Below are positions 34,189-45,337 of a stretch of DNA of 64,000 nucleotides, in pieces; position 1 is the stretch's first letter, and each line of letters begins with the position of its first letter. The notes beneath the pieces are model-generated. The model did not search any database and had not been told where the DNA came from. It saw only the letters and a program-made list of their open reading frames with translations. Source of the DNA: Candidatus Latescibacterota bacterium (GTDB lineage: Bacteria > Krumholzibacteriota > Krumholzibacteriia > JACNKJ01); NCBI GenBank assembly GCA_020633725.1, contig JACKDC010000006.1:62001-126000 (forward strand). Reading direction: 5' to 3'. The position numbers were made by a program, and so were the translations under genes.

Positions 34189-36096
34189 ATGAGCGAAACC
34201 TACGGATCCGGCAACATCCAGGTACTCAAGGGCCTGGAGGGCGTGCGCAAGCGCCCGGCCATGTACATCGGCGGCACGAGCGCGGACGGTCTGCACCACC
34301 TCGTCTACGAGGTGGTGGACAACTCCGTCGACGAGGCCATGGCCGGCGCCTGCGACGACATCCTCGTGGAGATCCAGCACGACGGCAGCGTCAAGGTCAC
34401 GGACAACGGCCGCGGCATCCCCGTGGACATGCACCCCACCGAGGGCAAGAGCACGCTCGAGGTGGTGATGACCGTCCTGCACGCGGGCGGCAAGTTCGAC
34501 AGCGAGAGCTACAAGGTCTCCGGCGGTCTGCACGGCGTGGGCGTCAGCGTGGTGAACGCGCTCTCGGAGTGGCTCAAGGCCACCGTGTTCAAGGACGGCA
34601 AGGCCTACTTCCAGGAGTACGCGCGCGGCATCCCCACGGGCGAGGTGCGCGTGATCTCCGGGGCCGAGAAGGTCGAGCAGCGCGGCACCGTGATCCACTT
34701 CATGCCGGACAGCCAGATCTTCGAGACCACCGAGTTCAGCTTCGACGTCCTGAGCAGCCGCCTGCGCGAGCTGGCCTACCTGAACCGCGGGCTGCAGATC
34801 CGCATCCACGACGAGCGCGACACCAGCAAGAACACCTTCAAGTACGAGGGCGGCATCCTGGAGTTCGTGCAGTGGATGAACAAGGGCAAGAACCCGCTGC
34901 ACGAGCAGCCCTTCCACGTGGACGTGGAGCGCGACGGCATGCGCGTCGAGGTGGCGCTCCAGTTCAACGAGGGCTTCAACCACAACGTCTTCAGCTTCGC
35001 GAACAACATCCACACCATGGAGGGCGGCACGCACCTGTCGGGCTTCCGCAGCGCCCTCACGCGAACGCTGAACAACTACCTGCAGCGCGAGAGCAAGAAC
35101 AACGGCAAGACCTCCCTCAGCGGCGACGACGTCCGCGAAGGCCTGACGGCGGTGGTGAGCGTCAAGCTGTCCGAGCCGCAGTTCGAGGGACAGACCAAGG
35201 CCAAGCTGGGCAACAGCGAGGTGCGCGGGATCGTCGAGGCGGTGCTGGGCGACTACCTCGCCGACTACCTGGACCAGCACCCGACCGAGGCCAAGGCGAT
35301 CATCGCCAAGTGCCTGTCCACGGCCAAGACGCGCGAGGCCATGCGCCGCGCGCGCGACGTCGCCCGCCGCAAGAGCGCGCTGGAGAGCGGCACCCTGCCC
35401 GGCAAGCTGGCCGACTGCTCCGACCGGGACCCGGAGCACACCGAGCTCTACCTGGTCGAGGGCGACAGCGCCGGCGGCAGCGCCAAGCAGGCGCGCAACC
35501 GCGCGTTCCAGGCGATCCTGCCGCTCAAGGGCAAGATCCTCAACGTGGAGAAGGCCACGCCCACGAAGGTGCTGGGCAACGACGAGGTCCGCACCATCAT
35601 CACCGCCATCGGCGCGGGCTACGGGGGCGACTTCAACCCCGAGAAGGTGCGCTACGGCAAGATCATCATCATGACGGACGCGGACGTGGACGGCGCCCAC
35701 ATCCGCACGCTCCTGCTCACCTTCTTCTACCGCAAGATGACGGACCTGCTGCTGCAGGGACGCATCTACATCGCCCAGCCGCCGCTCTATCTGCTGCGCA
35801 AGGGCAAGGTGGAGATCTACGCCTACGACGAGCACGAGCGCGAGGCCAAGATGGCGTCGCTGGGGGTGGACCCGAGCAAGGTCTACATCCAGCGCTACAA
35901 GGGCCTGGGCGAAATGAATCCCGACCAGCTCTGGGAGACCACCATGGATCCCGAGAGCCGGACCGTCCTCAAGGTGAGCCTGGAGGACGCGGTGGAGGCG
36001 GACCGCATCTTCACGATCCTGATGGGGGACGAGGTCGAGCTGCGGCGGCAGTTCATCGAGACCTACGCCGAGACCGTCACCGACCTCGACGTGTAG
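34189..36096 (+). CDS. gyrB: DNA gyrase subunit B
   Basis: 635 aa. GHKL ATPase: RKRPAMYIGGTSADGLHHLV, YEVVDNSVDEAMAG, VTDNGRGIPVD and GGKFDSESYKVSGGLHGVGV; transducer domain with the KxxG region; TOPRIM with EGDSAGGSAKQARNRAFQAI, PLKGKILNVEKA, MTDADVDGAHIRTLLLTFFY; and C-terminal RYKGLGEMNPDQLWETTMDP. Length (~635) fits GyrB without the gamma-proteobacterial insert. It begins 33 bases after dciA and is 23 bases before gyrA. Confidence 0.98.
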   Translation: MSETYGSGNIQVLKGLEGVRKRPAMYIGGTSADGLHHLVYEVVDNSVDEAMAGACDDILVEIQHDGSVKVTDNGRGIPVDMHPTEGKSTLEVVMTVLHAGGKFDSESYKVSGGLHGVGVSVVNALSEWLKATVFKDGKAYFQEYARGIPTGEVRVISGAEKVEQRGTVIHFMPDSQIFETTEFSFDVLSSRLRELAYLNRGLQIRIHDERDTSKNTFKYEGGILEFVQWMNKGKNPLHEQPFHVDVERDGMRVEVALQFNEGFNHNVFSFANNIHTMEGGTHLSGFRSALTRTLNNYLQRESKNNGKTSLSGDDVREGLTAVVSVKLSEPQFEGQTKAKLGNSEVRGIVEAVLGDYLADYLDQHPTEAKAIIAKCLSTAKTREAMRRARDVARRKSALESGTLPGKLADCSDRDPEHTELYLVEGDSAGGSAKQARNRAFQAILPLKGKILNVEKATPTKVLGNDEVRTIITAIGAGYGGDFNPEKVRYGKIIIMTDADVDGAHIRTLLLTFFYRKMTDLLLQGRIYIAQPPLYLLRKGKVEIYAYDEHEREAKMASLGVDPSKVYIQRYKGLGEMNPDQLWETTMDPESRTVLKVSLEDAVEADRIFTILMGDEVELRRQFIETYAETVTDLDV

Positions 36097-36119
36097 TCGA
36101 CGGCTAGAAGGGAAGCACG

Positions 36120-38644
<2,525 letters not shown>

Positions 38645-38648
<4 letters not shown>

Positions 38649-39316
38649 GGGGCGAAAGCAGCGGCAACATGGACCGTCGCGGGGGCATCAGCGAAGCCAC
38701 CGTGCGGCGGCTGTCGAACTACTTCCGCATCCTCGAGGATCTGGAGCGCGAGGGCGTGGAGACGGTCTCCAGCGACACCCTGGCCGACCGCTACGGCACC
38801 ACCAGCGCCCAGGTCCGCAAGGACTTCTCCAGCTTCGGCAGCTTCGGGCGCCGCGGCCTGGGTTACCAGGTGCGTGGGCTGCGCGACAGCATCGGCCAGA
38901 TCCTCGGCATCGACCGCGGCTGGCGCCTGGTGCTGGTGGGCGCGGGCAACCTGGGGCACGCGCTCTTTCACTACGAGGAGTTCCGGCGGCAGAACTTCAC
39001 GATCGTGGCGATCTTCGACAGCAATCCCGACCTCGCCGGCAGCAACTGGAGCGGCGTGCCGATCCTGCCCATGGAAGAGATGCGGCGCGTCGTGGAGGAG
39101 CGGGACGCGGCCATCGGGGTGATCGCCGTGCCGGCCGCCGCGGGTCAGGACGTGGCCGACCGGCTGGTCGCCGCGGGCGTGAAGGCCATCCTGAACTTCG
39201 CGCCGGTCAAGCTGAAGGAGCCGGAGAGCGTGTTCATCCGGAACGTCAACCTGTCCATCGCCCTCGAGAGCCTCAGCTACTCCCTCAGCAAGCACTCCAA
39301 GCTCAAGCCGCTCTAG
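38645..39316 (+). CDS. rex: Redox-sensing transcriptional repressor Rex
   Basis: 223 aa from GTG 38645, which overlaps the gyrA TGA and has GGGAGAGG upstream (ATG 38669 would give 215 aa). Winged helix: ISEATVRRLSNYFRILEDLE, VSSDTLADRYGTTSAQVRKD, FSSFGSFGRRGLGYQV. Rossmann fold: RLVLVGAGNLGHALFHY, IVAIFDSNPDLAG. Domain-swap helix: FIRNVNLSIALESLSYSL. It senses NADH/NAD+ and typically represses fermentative and respiratory genes. Its place behind gyrA is unusual and may tie it to high constitutive expression. Confidence 0.96.
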
Positions 39317-39805
39317 CTAGTCCACGATCGGGTAGTTCACGCCCTGCGAGACCGGGAGTCCCAGCAGCCGGCACATGGCGGCGAGCTGGCCCATGTGGTG
39401 GTAGATGTGCGTCGCCGTGCGCAACACGATCTGCGCCGGCACCAGCGAGTGCACCTTGCCGCCCCAGGTGGTCATGTCGCGTGCCGAGTTGAGCGCGTCG
39501 GGCGCGACTCCCGCGAGGTAGCCATCGGTGAAGGTGAAGACCTCCTGCCGCAGCGACTCGAGCGCGTCGAGGTCGGGGTAGTCGTTCTGGTCCTCGCGTA
39601 CGTCCACACGCCCGTGGATCACACCCACCCAGTAGCGCTCGGCGGTGATGGCATGGTGGATCTGCAGGCGCACGGTGCCGTCGCCGAAGCCCTCGAGGAC
39701 GCGGTCGAGCGCGCCGGCCTCGAGCCCGCGGCAGTGCGCGATCAGATCGGCGAGATTGCGATGCGTGCGCGCGTGAAGATCGCGGAGGCCGTCGGGCGTG
39801 TGCAT
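39317..39805 (-). CDS. DinB/YfiT-family putative metalloenzyme
   Basis: 162 aa four-helix-bundle protein. Likely metal-binding His residues lie in RLQIHHAITAERYWVG and TATHIYHHMGQLAAMCRLLG, in the expected DinB positions. Family members include thiol transferases for bacillithiol/mycothiol and proteins of unknown role. ATG at 39805 has AAGGAG upstream; the longer reading to 39859 runs into the next gene's promoter. Convergent with rex, with abutting stop codons. Confidence 0.82.
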   Translation of the reverse strand: MHTPDGLRDLHARTHRNLADLIAHCRGLEAGALDRVLEGFGDGTVRLQIHHAITAERYWVGVIHGRVDVREDQNDYPDLDALESLRQEVFTFTDGYLAGVAPDALNSARDMTTWGGKVHSLVPAQIVLRTATHIYHHMGQLAAMCRLLGLPVSQGVNYPIVD

Positions 39806-39879
39806 GGCCGCTCCTTGCGTCGGGGGAGGGAGCTTGCGATGATACCGATCCCCCTTCACGCCAGCAAGCCGAGGCCACG

Positions 39880-40500
39880 ATGAATCAGGACCGCGCCGCG
39901 CTCTCCAGATACGACGCCACCTACCAGGCCGCCGCGCGCGACGCCGACAAGGTGCCCTGGGCCGAGGGACGCCCCAAGCCGCTGCTTGCCGACTGGCTGG
40001 AGGCCGCGGACGTCCGCGGCGACGGCCGCCGCGCCCTCGTGGTGGGCTCGGGCCTGGGCGACGACGCCGAAGCCCTCGCCGCCCGCGGCTTCACCGTCAC
40101 GGCCTTCGACCTCTCGCCCACGGCCATCGCCTGGACTCACGAGCGCTTCCCCGACAGCGCCGTGAGCTATCACGTGGCCGACCTCTTCGACCTCCCCGCC
40201 GACTGGCAAGGCGCCTTCGACCTGGTGGTGGAGATCTACACCTTCCAGTCGCTGCCGCCGACGATCCGTCCCGAGGCCATGGACCGCGTGGCCGCGCTGG
40301 TCGCCCCCGGGGGCGAGCTGCTGGTGATCTGCCGCGGCCGCGAAGAGCACGAGCCCGCGCCGGGCCCGCCCTATCCGCTCAGCCGCGCGGAGCTGCGGCG
40401 GCTGGAGGCAGGCGGCCTTGTCGGGCGCGAGGCCGTGGATCGCCTCGATGACGAAACCCCGCCGGTACGCCGCTTCCGGCTGCTCTACCGGCGGGGTTAG
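39880..40500 (+). CDS. Class I SAM-dependent methyltransferase
   Basis: 206 aa. SAM motif I ALVVGSGLGDDAEALAARG, motif II FTVTAFDLSPTAIAWTHERF, motif IV FDLVVEIYTFQSLPPTIRP and motif V MDRVAALVAPGGELLVICRG. The composition suggests a small-molecule methylase similar to thiopurine/tellurite-resistance types, but the substrate is unknown. It is divergent from the DinB-like gene and ends three bases from the convergent beta-helix gene. Confidence 0.84.
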   Translation: MNQDRAALSRYDATYQAAARDADKVPWAEGRPKPLLADWLEAADVRGDGRRALVVGSGLGDDAEALAARGFTVTAFDLSPTAIAWTHERFPDSAVSYHVADLFDLPADWQGAFDLVVEIYTFQSLPPTIRPEAMDRVAALVAPGGELLVICRGREEHEPAPGPPYPLSRAELRRLEAGGLVGREAVDRLDDETPPVRRFRLLYRRG

Positions 40501-40503
40501 CGG

Positions 40504-41823
40504 TCAGTACAGCGCCCTGATCGCGCTGAGGCTGCTCTCGGCAACTCCCGTGGTGACCTCGCAGCCCAGCGCGAGCTTGCCCATCAGACCACAGCCGTTG
40601 GCCTCCTCGAGACACGGTGAGTCCGATCGCAGCGTGTAGTCCCCCTGCAGCGGGTCGCAGAACAGCGGATCGGCGTCGATGTTGCCGTCGACGCCGAGCT
40701 GTTCTGCGATGCAGCCCGTCCAGCCGCCCACGATGTCGCAACAGCTGACCGCGAACGCATAGCCGGCGCCGCAGCGGACGGGCTCCGCCCCACCCCCGGC
40801 AATGATGCAGCGTTCGATCACGCCGGTACCGCTGGGGCCGTCGCCGGAGTACCCACGAACCACCCCGCCGGTCCCCGCGCAGTCGACGAAGGTGCAGCCG
40901 GTCACGCTCCCGCCCTCCCCGTAGAGCGTGATCACCCCGAGATCGGCCGAACCCGGATCGCTGCTCACGAAGAGGCAATCCTCCACGGAAGCCATGGTGC
41001 TCCCGAAGGCGTGGAACTCGAGCGCGGGACCGCCGGTGCAGTCGATGAACTCGCAGTTCCCCACGTCCTGTGACGGCGTAAGCCGAGTGCCCACCAGTCT
41101 CACGGCGCCGCCGCCGCAGCGGGTGAAGCGTCCTGTCACCGAACCGGCGCCCACCATGTCGACGGCGCGCCCTGCCATGTCGGTGAAGGAGCAGTCCCAC
41201 AGCCACGACGTCGCCCCGCTCGGGGAGTCGTTCTCGATGTGGATGCAGTCCGCAGCCCCGGTGGCGGGGCCCACGAAACTGCACGACTGCATCCAGACCA
41301 GGCCGTCGCGCATCACGATGCTGGCGCCACGCTGGGAGGCGGAATTGTCCACGAACTCGCAGGACGTGAGGTGAAGGTCGCCCCCGTCCGCGGCGATTGC
41401 GCCCCCCTCCTGATCGGCGCTGTTGTCCTCGAACCGGCAGAGGAAGAGCTCGACGCTGCCGCCGGCCGCCAGGATCGCGCCACCTCGCTCGGCCTGCCCC
41501 CCCTGGATGGTGAGCCCGATGCCGAAGAGTGAGCCGCCCTGTAGCACAAAGGCGCGGTGCCCGTCGCAGTCGAGGACGGTGGGCATTTCGGCCGAGCCGG
41601 TGCCACTGATCAGGTAGTGTGCGCTCAAGACGACGTCCCGATTCCCATCGCCGGAGAAGATCCCGCCTCCGAGCTCGATGGTCCCGCCGTCGGGAAGCGC
41701 CGCCACCGCGTCGGCGATGGTGGCGTAGTCGCCGCTGCCATCGGCGGCGACGAAGACCGTCTCCGCGTGCGCGAAGGTCCCCATGGCAGCGATCATGGCC
41801 ACCAGCAATAGCTTGAATCTCAT
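40504..41823 (-). CDS. Secreted right-handed parallel beta-helix (Pmp/pectate-lyase-like) protein
   Basis: 439 aa with a signal peptide (MRFKLLLVAMIAAMGTFAHA). The N-terminus TVFVAADGSGDYATIADAV is the classic start of beta-helix proteins; it is followed by ~12 coils with CxFxDNSA-type repeats (CRFEDNSADQEGGAIAADGG, CEFVDNSASQRGAS) and many Cys. Near the end ADPLFCDPLQGDYTLRSDSP and CLEEANGCGLMGKLALGC resemble the common secreted-propeptide finish, then TGVAESSLSAIRALY. No enzyme active site is evident. It is divergent from an ECF sigma-kinase pair, 193 bases away, mirroring the 5.5-11.3 kb cassette. ATG at 41823 follows GGGGGTAAC. Confidence 0.87.
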   Translation of the reverse strand: MRFKLLLVAMIAAMGTFAHAETVFVAADGSGDYATIADAVAALPDGGTIELGGGIFSGDGNRDVVLSAHYLISGTGSAEMPTVLDCDGHRAFVLQGGSLFGIGLTIQGGQAERGGAILAAGGSVELFLCRFEDNSADQEGGAIAADGGDLHLTSCEFVDNSASQRGASIVMRDGLVWMQSCSFVGPATGAADCIHIENDSPSGATSWLWDCSFTDMAGRAVDMVGAGSVTGRFTRCGGGAVRLVGTRLTPSQDVGNCEFIDCTGGPALEFHAFGSTMASVEDCLFVSSDPGSADLGVITLYGEGGSVTGCTFVDCAGTGGVVRGYSGDGPSGTGVIERCIIAGGGAEPVRCGAGYAFAVSCCDIVGGWTGCIAEQLGVDGNIDADPLFCDPLQGDYTLRSDSPCLEEANGCGLMGKLALGCEVTTGVAESSLSAIRALY

Positions 41824-42016
41824 TGTGTTACCCCCAGAGAATCCGCGCTGTCGCCGCGTGGGGTGGGGGCGACGCCGCAGGAGTACGGCCCGACACTTCA
41901 AGATGCACTCCGCGGGCGGGACGGTCAAGGCGGCGCCGACGCAGCACACAATTCGCGAGGGCGAACCGGCCCCCGATGCCTTGTACGCCGCCGCCGCCGT
42001 CCCCCATAATCGCCGC

Positions 42017-42742
42017 ATGCTTCACCCCGACGACCGCCATCCCTTTCCCCCCACGCGCCACTCGGCCATCGCCGACCTCGGCGCCGCGGCGCCCGACGCG
42101 CGCGATCGCGCCCGCGACCTGCTCGCCGAGGCCTACTGGCGGCCCGTCTACGCGCACCTGCGCCTGCGCTGGCGCCGCGACCCGGATGACGCCGCCGACC
42201 TGGCGCAGAGCTTCTTCCTCAGCGCGCTCGAGAAGGACTTCCTCGCCGGCTACGACCCCGCCCGCTCGCGCTTTCGCAGCTTCCTGCGGCTCTGTCTGGA
42301 CCGGCACGTCCAGCGCGCGGACCAGTCGGCCGGGCGCCTGAAGCGCGGCGGCGGGGCGGAGCACGTGGATCTGGACGCCATCGAGGCCGGCCTGCCCGCC
42401 GACGCCGGCGACGACCCCGAGGCCCTCTTCGCCCGCGAGACCCTGCGCGCGCTCATGGCGCACGGGGTCGCGGCCGTCCGGGCGCGAGCGGACGCCGCGG
42501 ACCGTCCCCTGGACTACCGCCTCTTCGCGCGCGTGGAACTCGCCCCCGGGGGCAGCCCGCGGCCGAGCTACCGCGAACTGGCGGAGGCCGAGGGCGTCAC
42601 CGAGATCACCGTCACCAATCGCCTGGCCGCCGCGCGGCGCGTCTTCCGCGAGGCGGTGCTCGAGCGCCTGCGCGCCCTTACCGCCAGCGACGCCGAGTTC
42701 CGCGAGGAAGCCCGCGAGCTGCTGGGCCTGGAACTGCCGTGA
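42017..42742 (+). CDS. ECF sigma factor paired with a Ser/Thr kinase
   Basis: 241 aa. Region 2: RARDLLAEAYWRPVYAHLRL, RRDPDDAADLAQSFFLSALE, FLAGYDPARSRFRSFLRLCL. Region 4: SYRELAEAEGVTEITVTNRL, AAARRVFREAVLERL. This is the branch common in Planctomycetes and Acidobacteria whose members sit beside Ser/Thr kinases. It is unlike the 8.3-kb sigma in keeping some acidic residues. ATG at 42017 has no strong ribosome site. The kinase GTG overlaps its TGA, so translation is coupled. Confidence 0.86.
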   Translation: MLHPDDRHPFPPTRHSAIADLGAAAPDARDRARDLLAEAYWRPVYAHLRLRWRRDPDDAADLAQSFFLSALEKDFLAGYDPARSRFRSFLRLCLDRHVQRADQSAGRLKRGGGAEHVDLDAIEAGLPADAGDDPEALFARETLRALMAHGVAAVRARADAADRPLDYRLFARVELAPGGSPRPSYRELAEAEGVTEITVTNRLAAARRVFREAVLERLRALTASDAEFREEARELLGLELP

Positions 42743-43626
42743 AAGACCATCCGGAACTGAGCGACGCCCAGCTCGCCCGTCTGCGCGAGCTGGTGGACGA
42801 ACCCACCTTCACGGATAGCCGCTACCAGCTCCTCGGCCGCCTGGGCCGCGGCGGCATGGGCTCCGTCTTCCGCGTGCGCGACAGCGCGCTGGACCGCGAG
42901 GTCGCGCTCAAGGTGCTGAGCCTGCCGGGCGACGACGCCCGCCTGCTCGACGAAGCCCGCGTCCTCGCGAGCCTCGAGCACCCGGGCATCGTGCCAGTGC
43001 ACGACCTGGGACGCCTGGCCGACGGCCGCGTCTACTACACGATGAAGCGTGTCGAGGGCCTCACTTTCGACGCCCACCTTGCTGCGGCCCAGCCCGGCCT
43101 CCGTGCGCGGGTCGCCCTGTTGCTCCGCCTCTGCGACGCCCTCGCCTTCGCCCACGACCGCGGCGTGCTGCACCTGGATCTGAAGCCGGCGAACGTCATG
43201 CTCGGCGCTTTCGGCGAGGTGCTGCTCATGGACTGGGGGCTGGCCGCTCGCGGGGGCGCGGCGGCTCGTCCCGCCGGAACGGCGGGCTACATGGCCCCCG
43301 AGCAGGCGCGTGGCGAGGCGCTCGACGCCCGCACGGACGTCCACGCGCTGGGCGTGCTCATGGCCGGCGTGCTCCCCGACGCGCCGGCGCCGCTGCGCGC
43401 GGTGATCGCCAAGGCCCGCGCGGCCGAGCGGGAGGAGCGCTACCCCAGCGTCGCCGCACTGTCCGCCGACCTGGCGGCCTGGAACGACGACGGGCCTGTT
43501 TCTGCCTATCGGGAGGGCCTCGCAGAGCGCCTGGCACGCGGGGCCCGCCGGCACCGCTTCGTCCTGCTGCTCCTGCTGGGCTTCGTCCTGGTGCGTCTGG
43601 CGATGATTTTCTGGCTTCGCCACTAA
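42739..43626 (+). CDS. Membrane-anchored Ser/Thr protein kinase with HLD/DWG catalytic motifs
   Basis: 295 aa. Gly loop LGRGGMGSVFRVR (from 35), invariant Lys58 (VALKVL), catalytic loop HLDLKPANVML (His145, Asp147), metal-binding DWG at 165 instead of DFG, and GYMAPEQARGE. The catalytic Asp and Lys are present, so activity is likely, but Leu replaces Arg of HRD, making activation-loop control different. A single membrane helix ends the protein (FVLLLLLGFVLVRLAMIFWL), leaving no outside sensor. It is co-translated with the sigma gene, its likely target. Confidence 0.9.
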   Translation: MKDHPELSDAQLARLRELVDEPTFTDSRYQLLGRLGRGGMGSVFRVRDSALDREVALKVLSLPGDDARLLDEARVLASLEHPGIVPVHDLGRLADGRVYYTMKRVEGLTFDAHLAAAQPGLRARVALLLRLCDALAFAHDRGVLHLDLKPANVMLGAFGEVLLMDWGLAARGGAAARPAGTAGYMAPEQARGEALDARTDVHALGVLMAGVLPDAPAPLRAVIAKARAAEREERYPSVAALSADLAAWNDDGPVSAYREGLAERLARGARRHRFVLLLLLGFVLVRLAMIFWLRH

Positions 43627-43695
43627 AGGAACTCGGAACGACGCGCAAGAGAAGGGCAGCGGCGAGAGCGCCGCACAACCGCAAAGGAGACTGAC

Positions 43696-44055
43696 ATGCC
43701 CAAGCCGCTGCTGGGCCTTCTGCTCGGCCTCGTCCTTGGCTTCCTGGACGGGCTCACCGCCCTCTTCTACGGCCCCGAGGTCAAGGCCATGATGACGAGC
43801 ATCCTGGTGGGCTCGAGCATGAAGAGCATGATCGTCGGCGTCGTGATCGGCGTCGTGGCCCGCAAGGCCAGTCTGCGCACCGTGCTCATCGTGGGCACGC
43901 TGCTGGGCTTCGCCATGGCCTTCCTCGTGGCGGCCATGCCCGGGGAGAATGGCGAGCACTACTGGCTCGAGATCATCGTGCCCGGGACCCTGGTCGGATT
44001 CATCCTCGGCTATGCCACCCACCGCTACGGCCGCACGCCCGCGCGTGCCGCCTGA
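43696..44055 (+). CDS. Small four-helix membrane protein of unknown function
   Basis: 119 aa. Hydrophobic segments at about 5-25, 38-55, 62-82 and 90-108 (LLGLLLGLVLGFLDGLTALF, SMIVGVVIGVVARK, LIVGTLLGFAMAFLV, IIVPGTLVGFILGYATHRYG) and a short basic tail. I do not recognise a named family. An AAAGGAG-type ribosome site precedes the ATG. It starts a small co-directional group with the VOC and YCII-AHSA1 genes, gaps 21 and 18 bases. Confidence 0.72.
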   Translation: MPKPLLGLLLGLVLGFLDGLTALFYGPEVKAMMTSILVGSSMKSMIVGVVIGVVARKASLRTVLIVGTLLGFAMAFLVAAMPGENGEHYWLEIIVPGTLVGFILGYATHRYGRTPARAA

Positions 44056-44076
44056 CCGCTCATCGAAAGGACCCTC

Positions 44077-44448
44077 ATGGCCCACAGCAATCCCGTCGTT
44101 CACTTCGAGGTGACGGCAAAGGACGGCCCCGCCTCCCGCGAGTTCTACGCCAAGCTCTTCGGCTGGCAGTTCCAGCTCTGGGAGGGGGGCTCCGACTACG
44201 GCCTGCTGGCCGCCGGGGCCGAGAAGAACGCCATCGGCGGCGGCATCGGCGCCGCGCCGGCGGGCATGAAACCCTACGTCACTTTCTACGTCATGGTGGA
44301 GGACCTGCAGGCGAGCCTCGATCGGGCCGTCCACCTCGGTGGCGCGATCGTACAGCCACCCACGCCGATCCCCGGCATGGGCGCCAGCGCTCTCTTCACC
44401 GACCCCGACGGCAATCTCATCGGCCTGTTCACGCCGGCCATGGGCTAG
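44077..44448 (+). CDS. VOC-family (glyoxalase/bleomycin-resistance-like) protein
   Basis: 123 aa. Two beta-alpha-beta-beta-beta modules: NPVVHFEVTAKDGPASREFY, AKLFGWQFQLWEGG, then VTFYVMVEDLQASLDRAVHL and FTDPDGNLIGLFTP. Metal-ligand positions are partly kept (His9, final Glu missing), so it may bind rather than convert a ligand. GAAAGGA upstream of the ATG. Probably one operon with the YCII-AHSA1 gene, a pairing often found among small detoxification genes. Confidence 0.86.
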   Translation: MAHSNPVVHFEVTAKDGPASREFYAKLFGWQFQLWEGGSDYGLLAAGAEKNAIGGGIGAAPAGMKPYVTFYVMVEDLQASLDRAVHLGGAIVQPPTPIPGMGASALFTDPDGNLIGLFTPAMG

Positions 44449-44466
44449 CCCACCCCGGAGGCGACT

Positions 44467-45222
44467 GTGAGCGGCTTCTTCATCCAGCTCCTGGGCACCC
44501 GCGAGGGCTGGCCCGCAGGCATGACCGAAGACGAGACCCGCGCCATGGAGGCGCACTACGTCTACCTGCGCGCGCTCGTGTGGCAGAGGCGCTGCCTCTT
44601 CGCGGGGCCGGTCATGGCGACGCCGCCCTTCGGCCTGGTGCTGCTGGACGTGGATGGCGAGGCCGCCGCCCGCGCGATCATGGACGCGGAACCGTCGGTG
44701 GTGGCGGGCGTGCACACCTACACGCTCACGCCCATGGTGCCCTCGCTCCTGGCGGGACGGCAGCGCTTCGCCGCCCTGCCGGGGGCGAGGGCCATCGTGC
44801 GCGAGGTGGACGTGCCCGTCCCCCGCGCCGAGGCCTGGCGCGCCTGGACGACCCCCGAGGGCCTGGCGAGCTTCTTCTGCCCGCGCGTGAAGATGGAGCT
44901 GCGCGTCGGCGGGCCCTTCGAGATCCTCTTCAACGCAGAAGTGCCAGAGGGTGAATCCGGTTCAGAGGGATGCACCGTGCTGGCCCACGAGCCCGAGCGC
45001 ATGCTGGCGATCAGCTGGAATGCGCCGCCGCAGTTTCCGTCGATCCGCAGGCAGCGCACGCAGGTCGTGCTCACCTTCAGCGACGCGCCCGCCGGCTGCC
45101 ACGTGCGCCTCAGCAATCACGGCTACGGCGTCGGCGAGGACTGGGACGCGGTCTTCGCCTACTTCGAGCGCGCGTGGGGCTTCGTCATGGACAACTTCGC
45201 CAAGACGATGGCCGGCGGCTAG
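44467..45222 (+). CDS. YCII-domain / AHSA1 (SRPBCC) fusion protein
   Basis: 251 aa, two domains. Residues 1-95 are YCII-like (FFIQLLGTREGWPAGMTEDE, MEAHYVYLRALVWQRRCLFA, RAIMDAEPSVVAGVHTYTL), with the His of MEAHYVYL at the usual YCII site. Residues ~105-250 are an AHSA1/START-like fold (VREVDVPVPRAEAWRAWTTP, MELRVGGPFEILFN, RTQVVLTFSDAPAGCHVRLS, GYGVGEDWDAVFAYFERAW). These domains usually occur as separate neighbours; here they are one chain. Ligand unknown. GTG start after GGAGGCGACT. Confidence 0.86.
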   Translation: MSGFFIQLLGTREGWPAGMTEDETRAMEAHYVYLRALVWQRRCLFAGPVMATPPFGLVLLDVDGEAAARAIMDAEPSVVAGVHTYTLTPMVPSLLAGRQRFAALPGARAIVREVDVPVPRAEAWRAWTTPEGLASFFCPRVKMELRVGGPFEILFNAEVPEGESGSEGCTVLAHEPERMLAISWNAPPQFPSIRRQRTQVVLTFSDAPAGCHVRLSNHGYGVGEDWDAVFAYFERAWGFVMDNFAKTMAGG

Positions 45223-45337
45223 TCCCACGCGGCCGATCGTCGGTCACGCCCGCCCCCGGCCTCCGTACCTCCCGCCACGATCCCCCCATGGAGGGCGCGC
45301 CGCCCTCACTACCCTGAAATCCAACCGGGAGGTTAGG

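Noticed and set aside
45289..45307. Hairpin GAGGGCG-CGC-CGCCCTC before the propeller lipoprotein
   Set aside because: Only a 7-bp stem in GC-rich DNA with no T-tract; expected by chance.
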